A stretch of DNA of 64,000 nucleotides, taken from NCBI GenBank assembly GCA_965242665.1, contig OZ251484.1, forward strand, positions 3,100,001-3,164,000, read 5' to 3'. Position 1 is the stretch's first letter, and each line of letters begins with the position of its first letter. The translations under genes were made by a program, and so were the position numbers. Positions 44,004 to 51,718 of this stretch are shown one piece after another. The notes beneath the pieces are model-generated. The model had not been told where the DNA came from and ran no database searches. It worked only from the letters and a program-made list of their open reading frames with translations. This DNA is from VXLM01 sp965242665. GTDB taxonomy: Bacteria > Chloroflexota > Dehalococcoidia > Lucifugimonadales > VXLM01.

Positions 44004-44929
44004 CCGCGTCATCGCCGCCAGTCATCGTCGTCGAAAACGTCTCGAAGTGGTACGGCAGCGTCGTCGCCGTCAACGACGTCTCGCTCGAAGTCCAGCCGGG
44101 CGTCACTGGGCTGCTAGGGCCGAACGGCGCCGGCAAGACTACCTTGCTCAAGATGATCGAGGGCCTCTCCTCTCCGTCCGATGGATCCGTGACCGTGTTT
44201 GGAGAGAGTCCTTATGACAACCCCGAACTCTATCGCCGCGTGGGGGTCATGTCGGAACATGAGGCGGTTTACACCTTCTATACTGGGCGGGAGTTCGTCG
44301 AGTTTTCGGCTAGGCTGCGCGGACTATCCAACGTTTCGGATGCGGCGGCTCTTGCCATCGAGCGGGCGGGGATGACGGACGCGCAAGACAGGAAGATCGG
44401 CGGCTACTCGCGCGGAATGCGGCAGCGTATCAGGCTCGCCGAGGCTCTCCTGCACGAGCCGGAGGCGCTCCTGCTGGACGAGCCGCTCAATGGCACCGAC
44501 CCCCGCCAACGGATCGAGTTCCAAGACCTCATGCGTCAGTTGGCTTCCTCTGGCATGACCGTCCTGATCTCCTCCCACATCCTCGAGGAGGTTGAGACTC
44601 TGGCAGACCGGATTCTTCTCATGGTCAGCGGCAAGATGGCCGCCGCCGGCGACTATCGCGCCATCCGCGCGAAGCTCGACGAGCGCCCCTATAGCGTCCG
44701 CGTCGTCTCGGACAACCCTCGGGCGATGGCCTCTGCCCTCGTCGAGTTGCCAACCATCGAGTCCGTGTCGGTCGGAGAGGACGGCGACGTAATCGTCCTC
44801 AGCAAGAAAGTGGAGGCGCTTCAACGCTCGCTCTCGCCGATCGCAAGGGAACGGGGCGTTCGCCTCTACCGCGTCGAGCCGTTGGACGAATCCCTCGAAA
44901 GCGTCTTTAGCTACATCGTGGAGGGCTAG
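44000..44929 (+). CDS. ABC exporter ATP-binding protein (pair 2)
   Basis: A 309-residue ATPase, paralogous to the one at 42142. Walker A GPNGAGKT, signature YSRGMRQRIRLA, Walker B ALLLDEPLNGTDP, and switch His in ISSHIL are present. The C-terminal extension has VRVVSDNPRAMASAL. ATG 44000 overlaps the previous stop; an open stretch upstream of it lies within the permease. The next permease begins on the base after its stop. Confidence 0.93.
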   Translation: MTASSPPVIVVENVSKWYGSVVAVNDVSLEVQPGVTGLLGPNGAGKTTLLKMIEGLSSPSDGSVTVFGESPYDNPELYRRVGVMSEHEAVYTFYTGREFVEFSARLRGLSNVSDAAALAIERAGMTDAQDRKIGGYSRGMRQRIRLAEALLHEPEALLLDEPLNGTDPRQRIEFQDLMRQLASSGMTVLISSHILEEVETLADRILLMVSGKMAAAGDYRAIRAKLDERPYSVRVVSDNPRAMASALVELPTIESVSVGEDGDVIVLSKKVEALQRSLSPIARERGVRLYRVEPLDESLESVFSYIVEG

Positions 44930-45649
44930 ATGGCCGACATCTTCAGACTTTCACTTCGGCAGCTCATGGGCCGTTGGCGTATTCTGTTCATCACGCTTCT
45001 TGCCGCCTTGCCCACGGGAATCGTCCTATTGGTCCGACTCCTGGGAGATGACTTCTCCTTCGACGGCGAGTTTGTCAACGGGATGATCGATGGTATGGTA
45101 ATTGCGGGCGTCATGCCGATCGTTACCATAGCGCTTGCGACGACCGCCTTCGGCAACGAGGTGGAGGATCGCACCCTGTATTTTCTGATGCTCAAGCCGA
45201 TCTCTCGCGTGTCTATCGCGTTTGCGAAGCTGCTTGCCGCGTTCGTCGTGGCTGCGCCGTTGGTCGTCGCGAGCGGGACGGTTGCGGCCGTCGCCGCCGG
45301 GGGAAGTGGAAGGGCAGCGGCGGCCATCGCAATCGCGCTTGTTGCAGGCGTGGCCGCCTACGCATCGGTCTTTACCTGGGCGGGATTGCTTACTCAGCGG
45401 GCGTTGGCATTCGGCCTCGTCTATATGCTCGTCTGGGAGGGGCTGCTTAGCACGTTCTTGGAGGGCATCCGATACCTCAGCATCCGCGGGTATACCCTTG
45501 CCCTGCTCCACGGTATCGACCAGAAGGGCTTCGATTCCATCGAATCGCGCGTGATCGAGTTTCCGGCCGCAATCGTTGGAATCATCGTCGCTATCGTGTG
45601 CTTCGCCTTCCTGACACAATACCGATTGCGTACGATGGACGTGTCGTAG
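44930..45649 (+). CDS. ABC-2 type permease (pair 2)
   Basis: A 239-residue protein with six hydrophobic segments. VEDRTLYFLMLKPISR is the ABC-2 permease motif for the cytoplasmic coupling loop. It is shorter than the first permease, so the two may form a heterodimer driven by the two ATPases. The cargo is unknown. After it, 45650-45884 holds no gene but has an extended -10 box (TGC-TACAAT) about 40 bases before the next gene. Confidence 0.85.
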   Translation: MADIFRLSLRQLMGRWRILFITLLAALPTGIVLLVRLLGDDFSFDGEFVNGMIDGMVIAGVMPIVTIALATTAFGNEVEDRTLYFLMLKPISRVSIAFAKLLAAFVVAAPLVVASGTVAAVAAGGSGRAAAAIAIALVAGVAAYASVFTWAGLLTQRALAFGLVYMLVWEGLLSTFLEGIRYLSIRGYTLALLHGIDQKGFDSIESRVIEFPAAIVGIIVAIVCFAFLTQYRLRTMDVS

Positions 45650-45884
45650 ACGCCTGGGGCGGAACAAGAGCATTCGGAAGATCCGCTCGGTTCGGCATGA
45701 CGGATGTGACGGTCTTTGTACCGCCACATGGCCTCGAGTTCGCAGGCGCTAGGTTCTAAAGGGTGGATGACAATATGGACACCCTTTCAGAGCCGTACTA
45801 TGCCGCGGGGGTTCCTTTCGGGAGTCCACCGGGTGCGCGCTGTGCTACAATGCAGTTCGCTGGGAGTATTGGAGGGTTTTTGCG

Positions 45885-46982
45885 ATGGAGATAACGAAGA
45901 TGCGGACGGAGGTCTACCGTTGGAAGCGGAACAAGCCGATTCGCAACGGTATGTACACGTATGCGGAGGCGGGTCTGAACGTCGTCAGGCTGGAGACGGA
46001 CGAGGGGATCGAGGGGATAGGCTTGGGAGGGGGGATGACGGACGACGGCGCAGTGTTTCAGGCTATCGGCGCGCAGTTCGCTCCGGTGGTCGTTGGACAA
46101 GATCCGTTGGCGAACGAGAAGATTTGGAGCGATTTGTGGCAGCCCAAGCTGATCGGCAGGCGGGGTCTTACGACGAGGGTGATCTCGGCTGTGGACAATG
46201 CATTGTGGGACATCAAGGGCAAGGCTGCGGGGATGCCGGTCTACAAGATGCTCGGGGGGTTTTCCGACGCCGTTCCCGTGTACATCGCGGGCGGGTACTA
46301 TGAGGAAGGGAAGGGGTTGGGTGATCTGGCCCGCGAGATGGAGGAGAGCGTGTCCATGGGGGCGAGGGCGGTGAAGATGAAGATTGGGGGCGCGCAGATC
46401 AACGAGGATGTGGAGCGGGTGCGGGTTGTGCGGGACGCGGTTGGTCCGGATGTCGACCTCATGGTAGACGCGAATGCGGCATACCGCTACTACGAGGCGG
46501 TGCAGATCGCTCGGAAGATGGAGCGGTACGACGTCTATTGGTTCGAGGAGCCGGTGAATCCTGACGATTATCAGGGGCACAAGCTTGTGTCGCAGGCGAC
46601 GTCGATTCCCATATCGACTGGGGAGAACGAGTATACGCGGTATGGGTTTCGGGATCTCATCGAGACGCGGTCGGCTGCGATCTTGCAGCCGGATCCGCTC
46701 ATCATGGGGGGAATCACGGAGATTCGGAAGGTGGCGGCCATGGCCGAGGCGCATGATCTGCCGATTTCCCCGCACGGCAACCAGGATATTGGCGTTCACG
46801 TGGTGGCGGGCGTGCCGAACGGTCTTACGGTCGAATACTACCGCGCGTCTACGGATCCGATGTATGACAAGTGGTGCATGGATCCGCTGCAGGTCGAGGA
46901 TGGGATGGTGCGGCCGCCGGATAGGCCGGGGCTGGGCATCGAGTTGAACGACGATGCGTTGGCAGGCCTGCGGGTGGGGTAG
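45885..46982 (+). CDS. Enolase-superfamily (mandelate racemase/muconate lactonising-type) enzyme
   Basis: A 365-residue enzyme of the mandelate racemase group. Acid/base and metal residues are in place: Lys-x-Lys in VKMKIGG, Asp in LMVDANAAY, Glu in WFEEPVNP, Glu in STGENEYT, and His in SPHGNQD (with D). These enolase-type enzymes abstract an alpha proton of a carboxylate and commonly dehydrate sugar acids or isomerise lactones. The ATG at 45885 has TTGGAGGG upstream. Its neighbours do not reveal the substrate. Confidence 0.92.
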   Translation: MEITKMRTEVYRWKRNKPIRNGMYTYAEAGLNVVRLETDEGIEGIGLGGGMTDDGAVFQAIGAQFAPVVVGQDPLANEKIWSDLWQPKLIGRRGLTTRVISAVDNALWDIKGKAAGMPVYKMLGGFSDAVPVYIAGGYYEEGKGLGDLAREMEESVSMGARAVKMKIGGAQINEDVERVRVVRDAVGPDVDLMVDANAAYRYYEAVQIARKMERYDVYWFEEPVNPDDYQGHKLVSQATSIPISTGENEYTRYGFRDLIETRSAAILQPDPLIMGGITEIRKVAAMAEAHDLPISPHGNQDIGVHVVAGVPNGLTVEYYRASTDPMYDKWCMDPLQVEDGMVRPPDRPGLGIELNDDALAGLRVG

Positions 46983-46988
46983 CGCGCC

Positions 46989-47735
46989 TTATTCGGTGTC
47001 GGAATTTTCGGCGTCGGTATTCTCGTTGGGGGCGTTCTCGTCCTCGGGTTTCTTGTCTTCGAGCTTCTTGGCGGCGTCTCCTGGGTGGATCGTCCCTGAT
47101 TTGACGATGCGGGTGTTCACGCCGCGCAGTCTGAGCTTCATTGCGGTTGGAGTGCTGACGAATCGCAGGGCGTCTTTGCCGAACCGTTGGGCGAACTTTG
47201 CGCAGCCGGTATGCGGTTTGTCGGAGACTTCCAGGATTGCCGTGCCGATGGCGATGCGCGTGCCTGCGGGCATGTTCTCCTCGCTCAAGTCGATGTCGAT
47301 CACGAGTTGGTCTCCGGACAGCGCCCAGCGCTCTTGGAGTTGTGCGACCAATTCGAGTACGCGCGAGTTGATGATGGTGATTTGGGCGGCTGAGTTCGCT
47401 TGTCCGTCTGGGGTGCTTGTGCTTCCGCGCTCTTTCCAGTTGTCTCCCGCGAGGCCGCGGTCGACGTCGAGTTCACCTGTGCGGATGATCTCGCGTTTAT
47501 CGACGTCAGGGCGGCGCACGATCATGAGGAGGACGCCGATGTCTTTTGGGGCCCGTTGGATGCGTTCGAGTCCGGCGTTCAGCTCTTCCTCGGTTGCATG
47601 GACGAGCACGCCCGGTATTTCCGGGACGATTACCTCCGGTATTTCTGGGGCAGGGTACGGGTCTTCATCTTCCCAGTAGTAGTCTTCGTAGTCGTCGTCT
47701 TCGTAATCGTCGTAGTCGTCTTCGTGGTCTTCCAA
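46989..47735 (-). CDS. MOSC domain protein with acidic N-terminal tail
   Basis: A 248-residue protein. The MOSC sulfur-carrier domain is shown by LDVDRGLAGDNW and HTGCAKFAQRFG, with the conserved Cys, as in YiiM- and molybdenum-sulfurase-type proteins. The first 45 residues are almost all Asp, Glu and Tyr, and the last 30 are Glu/Asn-rich. The start is uncertain: I prefer TTG 47735, which follows AGAAGGAAC and lies just after the rplY stop; the open frame continues upstream only through rplY. It may be co-transcribed with rplY. Confidence 0.8.
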   Translation of the reverse strand: MEDHEDDYDDYEDDDYEDYYWEDEDPYPAPEIPEVIVPEIPGVLVHATEEELNAGLERIQRAPKDIGVLLMIVRRPDVDKREIIRTGELDVDRGLAGDNWKERGSTSTPDGQANSAAQITIINSRVLELVAQLQERWALSGDQLVIDIDLSEENMPAGTRIAIGTAILEVSDKPHTGCAKFAQRFGKDALRFVSTPTAMKLRLRGVNTRIVKSGTIHPGDAAKKLEDKKPEDENAPNENTDAENSDTE

Positions 47736-47748
47736 GTGTCTGTTCCTT

Positions 47749-48405
47749 CTATGCGGATTCTTCCGCGCCGGCTTCGTCCTCGGCGGCGGGTGCATCTTGA
47801 TCGACGTCGTCTTCTTCAGCGGTCGTTTCTTCCTCGACTCTTGGCCCTTGTACGGTGGCGAGGAGGTCGTCGGGGTCGCGCAGGATCGAGATGCCTTCTT
47901 GGAGTTCGATGTCGCCGACTCGGACGGCGTTTCCGAACGCGCGCAGCGGCGTTATGTCGACCGTCACGGCCTTTGGCATGTCGAGCGGCAGGGCTTCTAC
48001 GGGCAGGGTGTAGAACGGTTGGATGAGTATGCCTCCGAGGTCGCGGACGGCTTCCGATTGGCCTGTGATGACGACTGGCACTTCGGCGGTGACGCGCTCG
48101 GCTACGTCGACGCGCATGAAGTCGACGTGGAGGAGGGAGCCGTTGACTGGGTGCCACTGCACTTCTCTGACGAAGCAGATGTCGCTGTCCTCCTTGCCTT
48201 CGAATGTTACTTCTACCGGCACGTTTGCGCCGGCTTCGTCCACGACCTTTCGGAGTACGGCGCCTTGGGCTTGGAGGGTCTGTGAGGCCGAGTGTTTGCC
48301 GTAGTAGTGCACGGGGATGATGCCTTCGCGGCGGAGCGCGCGCACCTTCTTGCCAACGACCTGCCTGGTCGAGAGCGTTATGGCTGGTCGGTCGTTCGTT
48401 GTCAT
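47749..48405 (-). CDS. rplY: Ribosomal protein L25/Ctc (5S rRNA-binding)
   Basis: A 218-residue L25 of the long Ctc (TL5) type. The N-terminal 5S rRNA-binding domain is TLSTRQVVGKKVRALRREGIIP, then HYYG, and V-x-EVQWHPVNGSLLHVDFMRV. The C-terminal domain carries TLPVEALPLDMPKAV and a final acidic tail rich in Glu, Asp and Ala. The ATG at 48405 has AAGGACGGG upstream. It lies next to the element A3 block and is followed by the MOSC gene. Confidence 0.95.
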   Translation of the reverse strand: MTTNDRPAITLSTRQVVGKKVRALRREGIIPVHYYGKHSASQTLQAQGAVLRKVVDEAGANVPVEVTFEGKEDSDICFVREVQWHPVNGSLLHVDFMRVDVAERVTAEVPVVITGQSEAVRDLGGILIQPFYTLPVEALPLDMPKAVTVDITPLRAFGNAVRVGDIELQEGISILRDPDDLLATVQGPRVEEETTAEEDDVDQDAPAAEDEAGAEESA

Positions 48406-48521
48406 CTGCGCCCGTCCTTGCGTGTCGGTATCATAAGATGGCCTCTGACGATGGGTCGAGGCGTGTACAGGAGGATATTGTACCATACCGCGCGGCAGTG
48501 AATCCAGTGGGAATCTCCTCG

Positions 48522-49555
48522 GGTTTCGTTTCGATTCATTGGCGCAACGACTTGGGGATGGTAACTCCAAGAATCCGCTGCGAGCTGGGCGCAATCCATG
48601 TCGGGGGGAGGGATTCCCGCCTTCGCGGGAATGACGTGGGTGGGTGCGGGAGTGTGACGTGAGTGGGTGCGGGAGTGTGACGTGGGTGGGTGCGGGAGTG
48701 TGACGTGGGTGGGTGTGGGAGTGACGTAGGTGGGTGTGGGAATGACGTAGGTGGGTGTGGGAATGACGTAGGTGGGTGTGGGAGTGACGTAGGTGAGTGT
48801 GGGAATGACGTGGGTGGGTGCGAGAATGATGTGGGTGCGGTAGCTCGCGCGGGCGCGGGAATTAGGGAACGCGCGCGCACGAGTTTCTGTCGGTTTTTGT
48901 CGGATTCTGTCGGTTTTTGTAGCCGGTGGGAAGGGGGGCTGTCTCTTCGGGAGAAGGGAGATGGAATGGCGTTGCCTCTCGCGCGCGTGTGCGCACGCGC
49001 GGGCACGAGTTTTCGTTGTGGTTCGTCGGACTCTGTCGCATTGTGTCGATTTCTGTAGCCGGCGAGAAGGGGGCTGTCTCTTCGGGAGTGCGGTCGCAGG
49101 GGGGTGGATTCCCGCCTTCGCGGGAATGACGTAGGTGGGTGCGGGAATGGCGTGGGTGGGTGCGGGAATGGCGTGGGTGCGGGAATGGCGTGGGTGGGCG
49201 TGGGAATGACGTTGGTGAGTGCGGTCATTCGGAGGGCCGGCGGGCGAGGCGGCTGGGGGTTGGTATGGTTCACGCATGGGTCTGTCTCCTGGTATTGTGG
49301 TTTTGACGGAGTGGTCATAGTCCTAGAGTAGTACGCGGGTTCTGTTTTGTCAAATGCGATGCAGGGGTGGATTCCCGCCTTCGCGGGAATGACCATAACG
49401 ACCAACGCGCAGATCGAGGTGTCTACGGTGGATTCCCGCCTTCGCGGGAATGACGTAGGTATGGGAGCGGGAATGGCGGTAGGGGGGATTTACAGCCTGG
49501 GGGCGATCCGTACTGGCGAACTAGGGGCGATCTTGCCGATAGACCAAACGGAACC
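48522..49555. mobile_element. Composite MITE-like element A3 with several tandem arrays
   Basis: A 1034-bp non-coding block. The left end GGTTTCGTTTCGATTCATTG and the right end (inverted, GGTTCCGTTTGGTCTATCGG) are imperfect inverted repeats. It holds four dRS3-like palindromes (48613, 49108, 49371, 49432), two arrays of 21-23-bp units (48635-48830 with TGGGAGTGACGTAGGTGGG-like units; 49130-49220), and two copies of the A core (48850-48960 and 48965-49090) with TGTCGATTTCTGTAGCCGG. The A-type right arm GTTCTGTTTTGTCAAATGCG is at about 49340. No target duplication is visible, so it probably arose by recombination between several copies. Confidence 0.65.
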
Positions 49556-49570
49556 CATCGAGGAACTGGC

Positions 49571-49609
49571 TTGACGGGGGCGGTCGGTGCGTGATAGGAT
49601 GTATCTATC
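49571..49609 (+). promoter_or_regulatory. Promoter/operator of the TumE-like toxin-antitoxin pair
   Basis: TTGACG (49571-49576), an 18-base spacer and TAGGAT (49595-49600). The inverted repeat GATAG-N7-CTATC (49593-49609) overlaps the -10 box, as expected for an autoregulated toxin-antitoxin operon. Confidence 0.45.
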
Positions 49610-49632
49610 ATACTATGCGCGGGGGTGAAACG

Positions 49633-49902
49633 ATGGGTATTCCAGTCATTCCTTGGGAACCGCAGATGGAGGAGGACCTCCGTGAGCGAATACGCATATA
49701 CGAAGAGCGGTACGAGATGTCGTCCGAGGAGATGGCGCTCGCCCTCCACTATGAGGCGGAACGCGAGACCGGGGAGAAGCTGAGATGGATGTCGGACTAT
49801 CACGTTCTTCGATCCCTGAACGAAAAGACCCCCACGGCTGGAACACGTGGGATCGGTACCAGACCATCCACGAGAAGCGCCTCGCTGGTCACGAGTTCGT
49901 AG
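49633..49902 (+). CDS. Small protein, probable antitoxin of a TumE-like toxin
   Basis: An 89-residue protein. Residues 10-60 are strongly helical and charged: QMEEDLRERIRIYEERYEMS, then SEEMALALHYEAERETG. The last 25 residues are unlike the rest and low in order; the frame overlaps the toxin gene by 118 bases there. ATG 49633 has GGGGGTGA upstream. The pattern Y-E-E-R-Y-x-M-S-S-E-E followed by W-x-x-x-Y resembles antitoxins paired with DUF6516/TumE toxins. The match is by pattern only. Confidence 0.5.
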   Translation: MGIPVIPWEPQMEEDLRERIRIYEERYEMSSEEMALALHYEAERETGEKLRWMSDYHVLRSLNEKTPTAGTRGIGTRPSTRSASLVTSS

Positions 49903-50225
49903 ACCATTCCCAGCCCCATACCCTTGAGTTCACCCAGGACGCGGCCACCGGCCGCGTGCATCTTCTTGGTTACCTATACTGTCGGCGCGGTGTCGTCTTG
50001 GAAGTGGACAAACATCTCGATAGCCGATACGTGGGCGGGTTTCTCAAGGTGCGCGGGGTGAGGTATCGGTATGCCGCGTGGATCCCCGGAGGGCATCCGG
50101 TACTGCGGTATCACAATATGCACCACTACGACGACTTCTATCACCACAGGGTGTTCGATCCGCACACAGGCAAGCGGATATTCTCCGAGCGGCTCGAACG
50201 CTATCAGTTTCCGACCCTCAGCTGA
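49785..50225 (+). CDS. DUF6516/TumE-like toxin, C-terminus shortened by a frameshift
   Basis: A 146-residue protein. GVVLEVDKHLDSRYVGGFLK, YRYAAWIPGGHPVLRYHNMH and FYHHRVFDP match the DUF6516 pattern, with clustered Tyr, His and Asp that may form an RNase site. The protein ends QFPTLS. A single-base shift would continue AEVIDEIDVVTRALESP to 50289, which looks like the natural C-terminus. So the reading frame has probably been damaged near 50215, although it may still be functional. The overlap with the upstream gene is typical of a toxin-antitoxin pair. Confidence 0.55.
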   Translation: MDVGLSRSSIPERKDPHGWNTWDRYQTIHEKRLAGHEFVDHSQPHTLEFTQDAATGRVHLLGYLYCRRGVVLEVDKHLDSRYVGGFLKVRGVRYRYAAWIPGGHPVLRYHNMHHYDDFYHHRVFDPHTGKRIFSERLERYQFPTLS

Positions 50226-50316
50226 GGTCATCGACGAGATCGATGTCGTCACCCGCGCGCTCGAATCGCCGGCGTTTCTAATCCGCTGACGGCGCGGCGG
50301 CGGCCCAACTTGGCCC

Positions 50317-50345
50317 TTGCCAGACTTGACACCATGTGTTAGAAT
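50317..50345 (+). promoter_or_regulatory. Putative sigma70 promoter before the restriction-modification region
   Basis: TTGCCA (50317-50322), a 17-base spacer and TAGAAT (50340-50345). An AAAGGGGGTGATGT ribosome-binding region precedes the ATG at 50375. Confidence 0.5.
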
Positions 50346-50374
50346 GGATGTTCACAACGCAAAGGGGGTGATGT

Positions 50375-50680
50375 ATGGGGTTGATGGTTGGAGTCGTACA
50401 GATTGATTTCCCGGACTACCCTGGGGACGTACCAAACGAATTCCTGCAGTACATGAATAAGTACGTGTGGGAGAACGACCACTATGCACGCGATGTTGAG
50501 TGGTCAATCGGTGCAGACGGACATACGTTCATCGAGCTCCGCCGAAATACCATGCTGGCTCGGGTGGAGAAGTTTGCGTCTGAGAGGGGATTGTCACCGG
50601 GCGCTATGGCGGAACTTCAGGCCTGGAGCGATGGCTTGCCATGGCGCAACGATGTGATTATGCTATACTTGACTTGGTGA
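50375..50680 (+). CDS. Hypothetical protein upstream of the restriction-modification pair
   Basis: A 101-residue protein with no recognised domain. It has an N-terminal strand (VGVVQIDFPDYPGDVPNEF), an acidic-aromatic helix (YMNKYVWENDHYARDVEW) and a C-terminal helix (LARVEKFASERGLSPGAMAELQ). There is no helix-turn-helix, so it is unlikely to be a C-protein regulator of the R-M genes. The gene has a good promoter and ribosome-binding site. A TGC-TATACT box at its 3' end (about 50660) may serve the methylase downstream. Confidence 0.6.
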   Translation: MGLMVGVVQIDFPDYPGDVPNEFLQYMNKYVWENDHYARDVEWSIGADGHTFIELRRNTMLARVEKFASERGLSPGAMAELQAWSDGLPWRNDVIMLYLTW

Positions 50681-50758
50681 GGACAGGCATGACACAGCTG
50701 GCGCAATCCCGCTCCAACATCGCATACTCGGCAATTGGGCGAGACCAGAGGAATTCTG

Positions 50759-51718
50759 ATGTCTGAATCGCAGGTTGCTCCCTCGTACCGTGAAAAAGCG
50801 GCTATGGACGTTCCTTCCCGTGAAGATGGGTCAAGCGGGTACATGGACAACATTCTGCTTGGCGATTGTGAGAAAGTTCTCAAGGACATTCCGGACGCTT
50901 GCGTTGATCTCATCGTTACCTCACCTCCGTATGCAGACCAGCGCCAGCAAACCTATGGAGGTGTCCGTCCAGACGATTACGTAGACTGGTTCATGCCCAA
51001 GGCCGATCAGTTCTTTCGAGTGCTCAAGCCTTCCGGAACGTTCATTCTGAACATAAAAGAACGGGCAGTAAAAGGCGAGCGTCATACGTATGTCATTGAA
51101 CTGATATTGGAGATGCGGAAACGCGGCTGGTTGTGGACAGAGGAGTTCATGTGGCATAAGAAGAATTCGTATCCGGGCAAGTGGCCGAATCGTTTTCGTG
51201 ACAACTGGGAGCGATTGATTCAGTTCAACAAGCAGCGAAAATTCAAGATGTATCAAGAGGCTGTGATGGTGCCTGTTGGTCGTTGGGCAGAGCATCGGCT
51301 AGCAAAACTCAGTGAGACTGATAAGATAAGGGACGAATCTCGCGTCGGTAGCGGATTCGGGAAGAACATATCCAACTGGGTAGGCCGTGACATGGTCTAT
51401 CCCAACAACGTCATTCATATGGCTACAGAGTCCTCGAACAAGAACCATAGTGCGGTATTCCCTGTTGGTTTGCCGTCATGGTTCATCAAGCTATTCACGC
51501 AACCCGGTGACTTGGTGCTCGATCCGTTCATCGGATCTGGCAGTACGGCAGTTGCAGCATCGACCCTTGGCAGGCATTACGTAGGGATAGACATCAACTC
51601 CGAGTACGTCGACTTGGCCAAGCGCCGAGTACGCGGGAATCAGATTCGGCTATCGGGAGTTGCTGAACGAAACGGCCGATACAAATCGAAGCCTCATATG
51701 GAGAATGGCACTCGATGA
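50759..51718 (+). CDS. Site-specific DNA methyltransferase (beta-class, m4C/m6A) of a type II R-M system
   Basis: A 319-residue amino-methyltransferase. The catalytic motif IV is VTSPPYADQRQ, and the SAM-binding motif I is at the C-terminal end (LDPFIGSGSTAVAA). That IV-before-I order defines the beta class. The SPPY form is commonest in N4-cytosine enzymes but is also seen in N6-adenine ones. The ATG at 50759 follows AGAGGAAT. Its stop overlaps the nuclease start (ATGA), so the pair is translationally coupled. The recognition site cannot be read from sequence. Confidence 0.92.
   Translation: MSESQVAPSYREKAAMDVPSREDGSSGYMDNILLGDCEKVLKDIPDACVDLIVTSPPYADQRQQTYGGVRPDDYVDWFMPKADQFFRVLKPSGTFILNIKERAVKGERHTYVIELILEMRKRGWLWTEEFMWHKKNSYPGKWPNRFRDNWERLIQFNKQRKFKMYQEAVMVPVGRWAEHRLAKLSETDKIRDESRVGSGFGKNISNWVGRDMVYPNNVIHMATESSNKNHSAVFPVGLPSWFIKLFTQPGDLVLDPFIGSGSTAVAASTLGRHYVGIDINSEYVDLAKRRVRGNQIRLSGVAERNGRYKSKPHMENGTR

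Noticed and set aside
48402..49405. Minus-strand open frames of about 290 codons with repeating HPPTSFP/PTHVIP
   Set aside because: They translate the A3 arrays and dRS3-like palindromes (the familiar IPAKAG- and FPRRRES-type artefacts), not a protein.
49321..49454. Direct repeats with spacers, considered as a CRISPR array
   Set aside because: The repeats are palindromic dRS3-like copies at irregular spacing, there is no cas gene, and the between-repeat sequence is repetitive rather than unique spacers.
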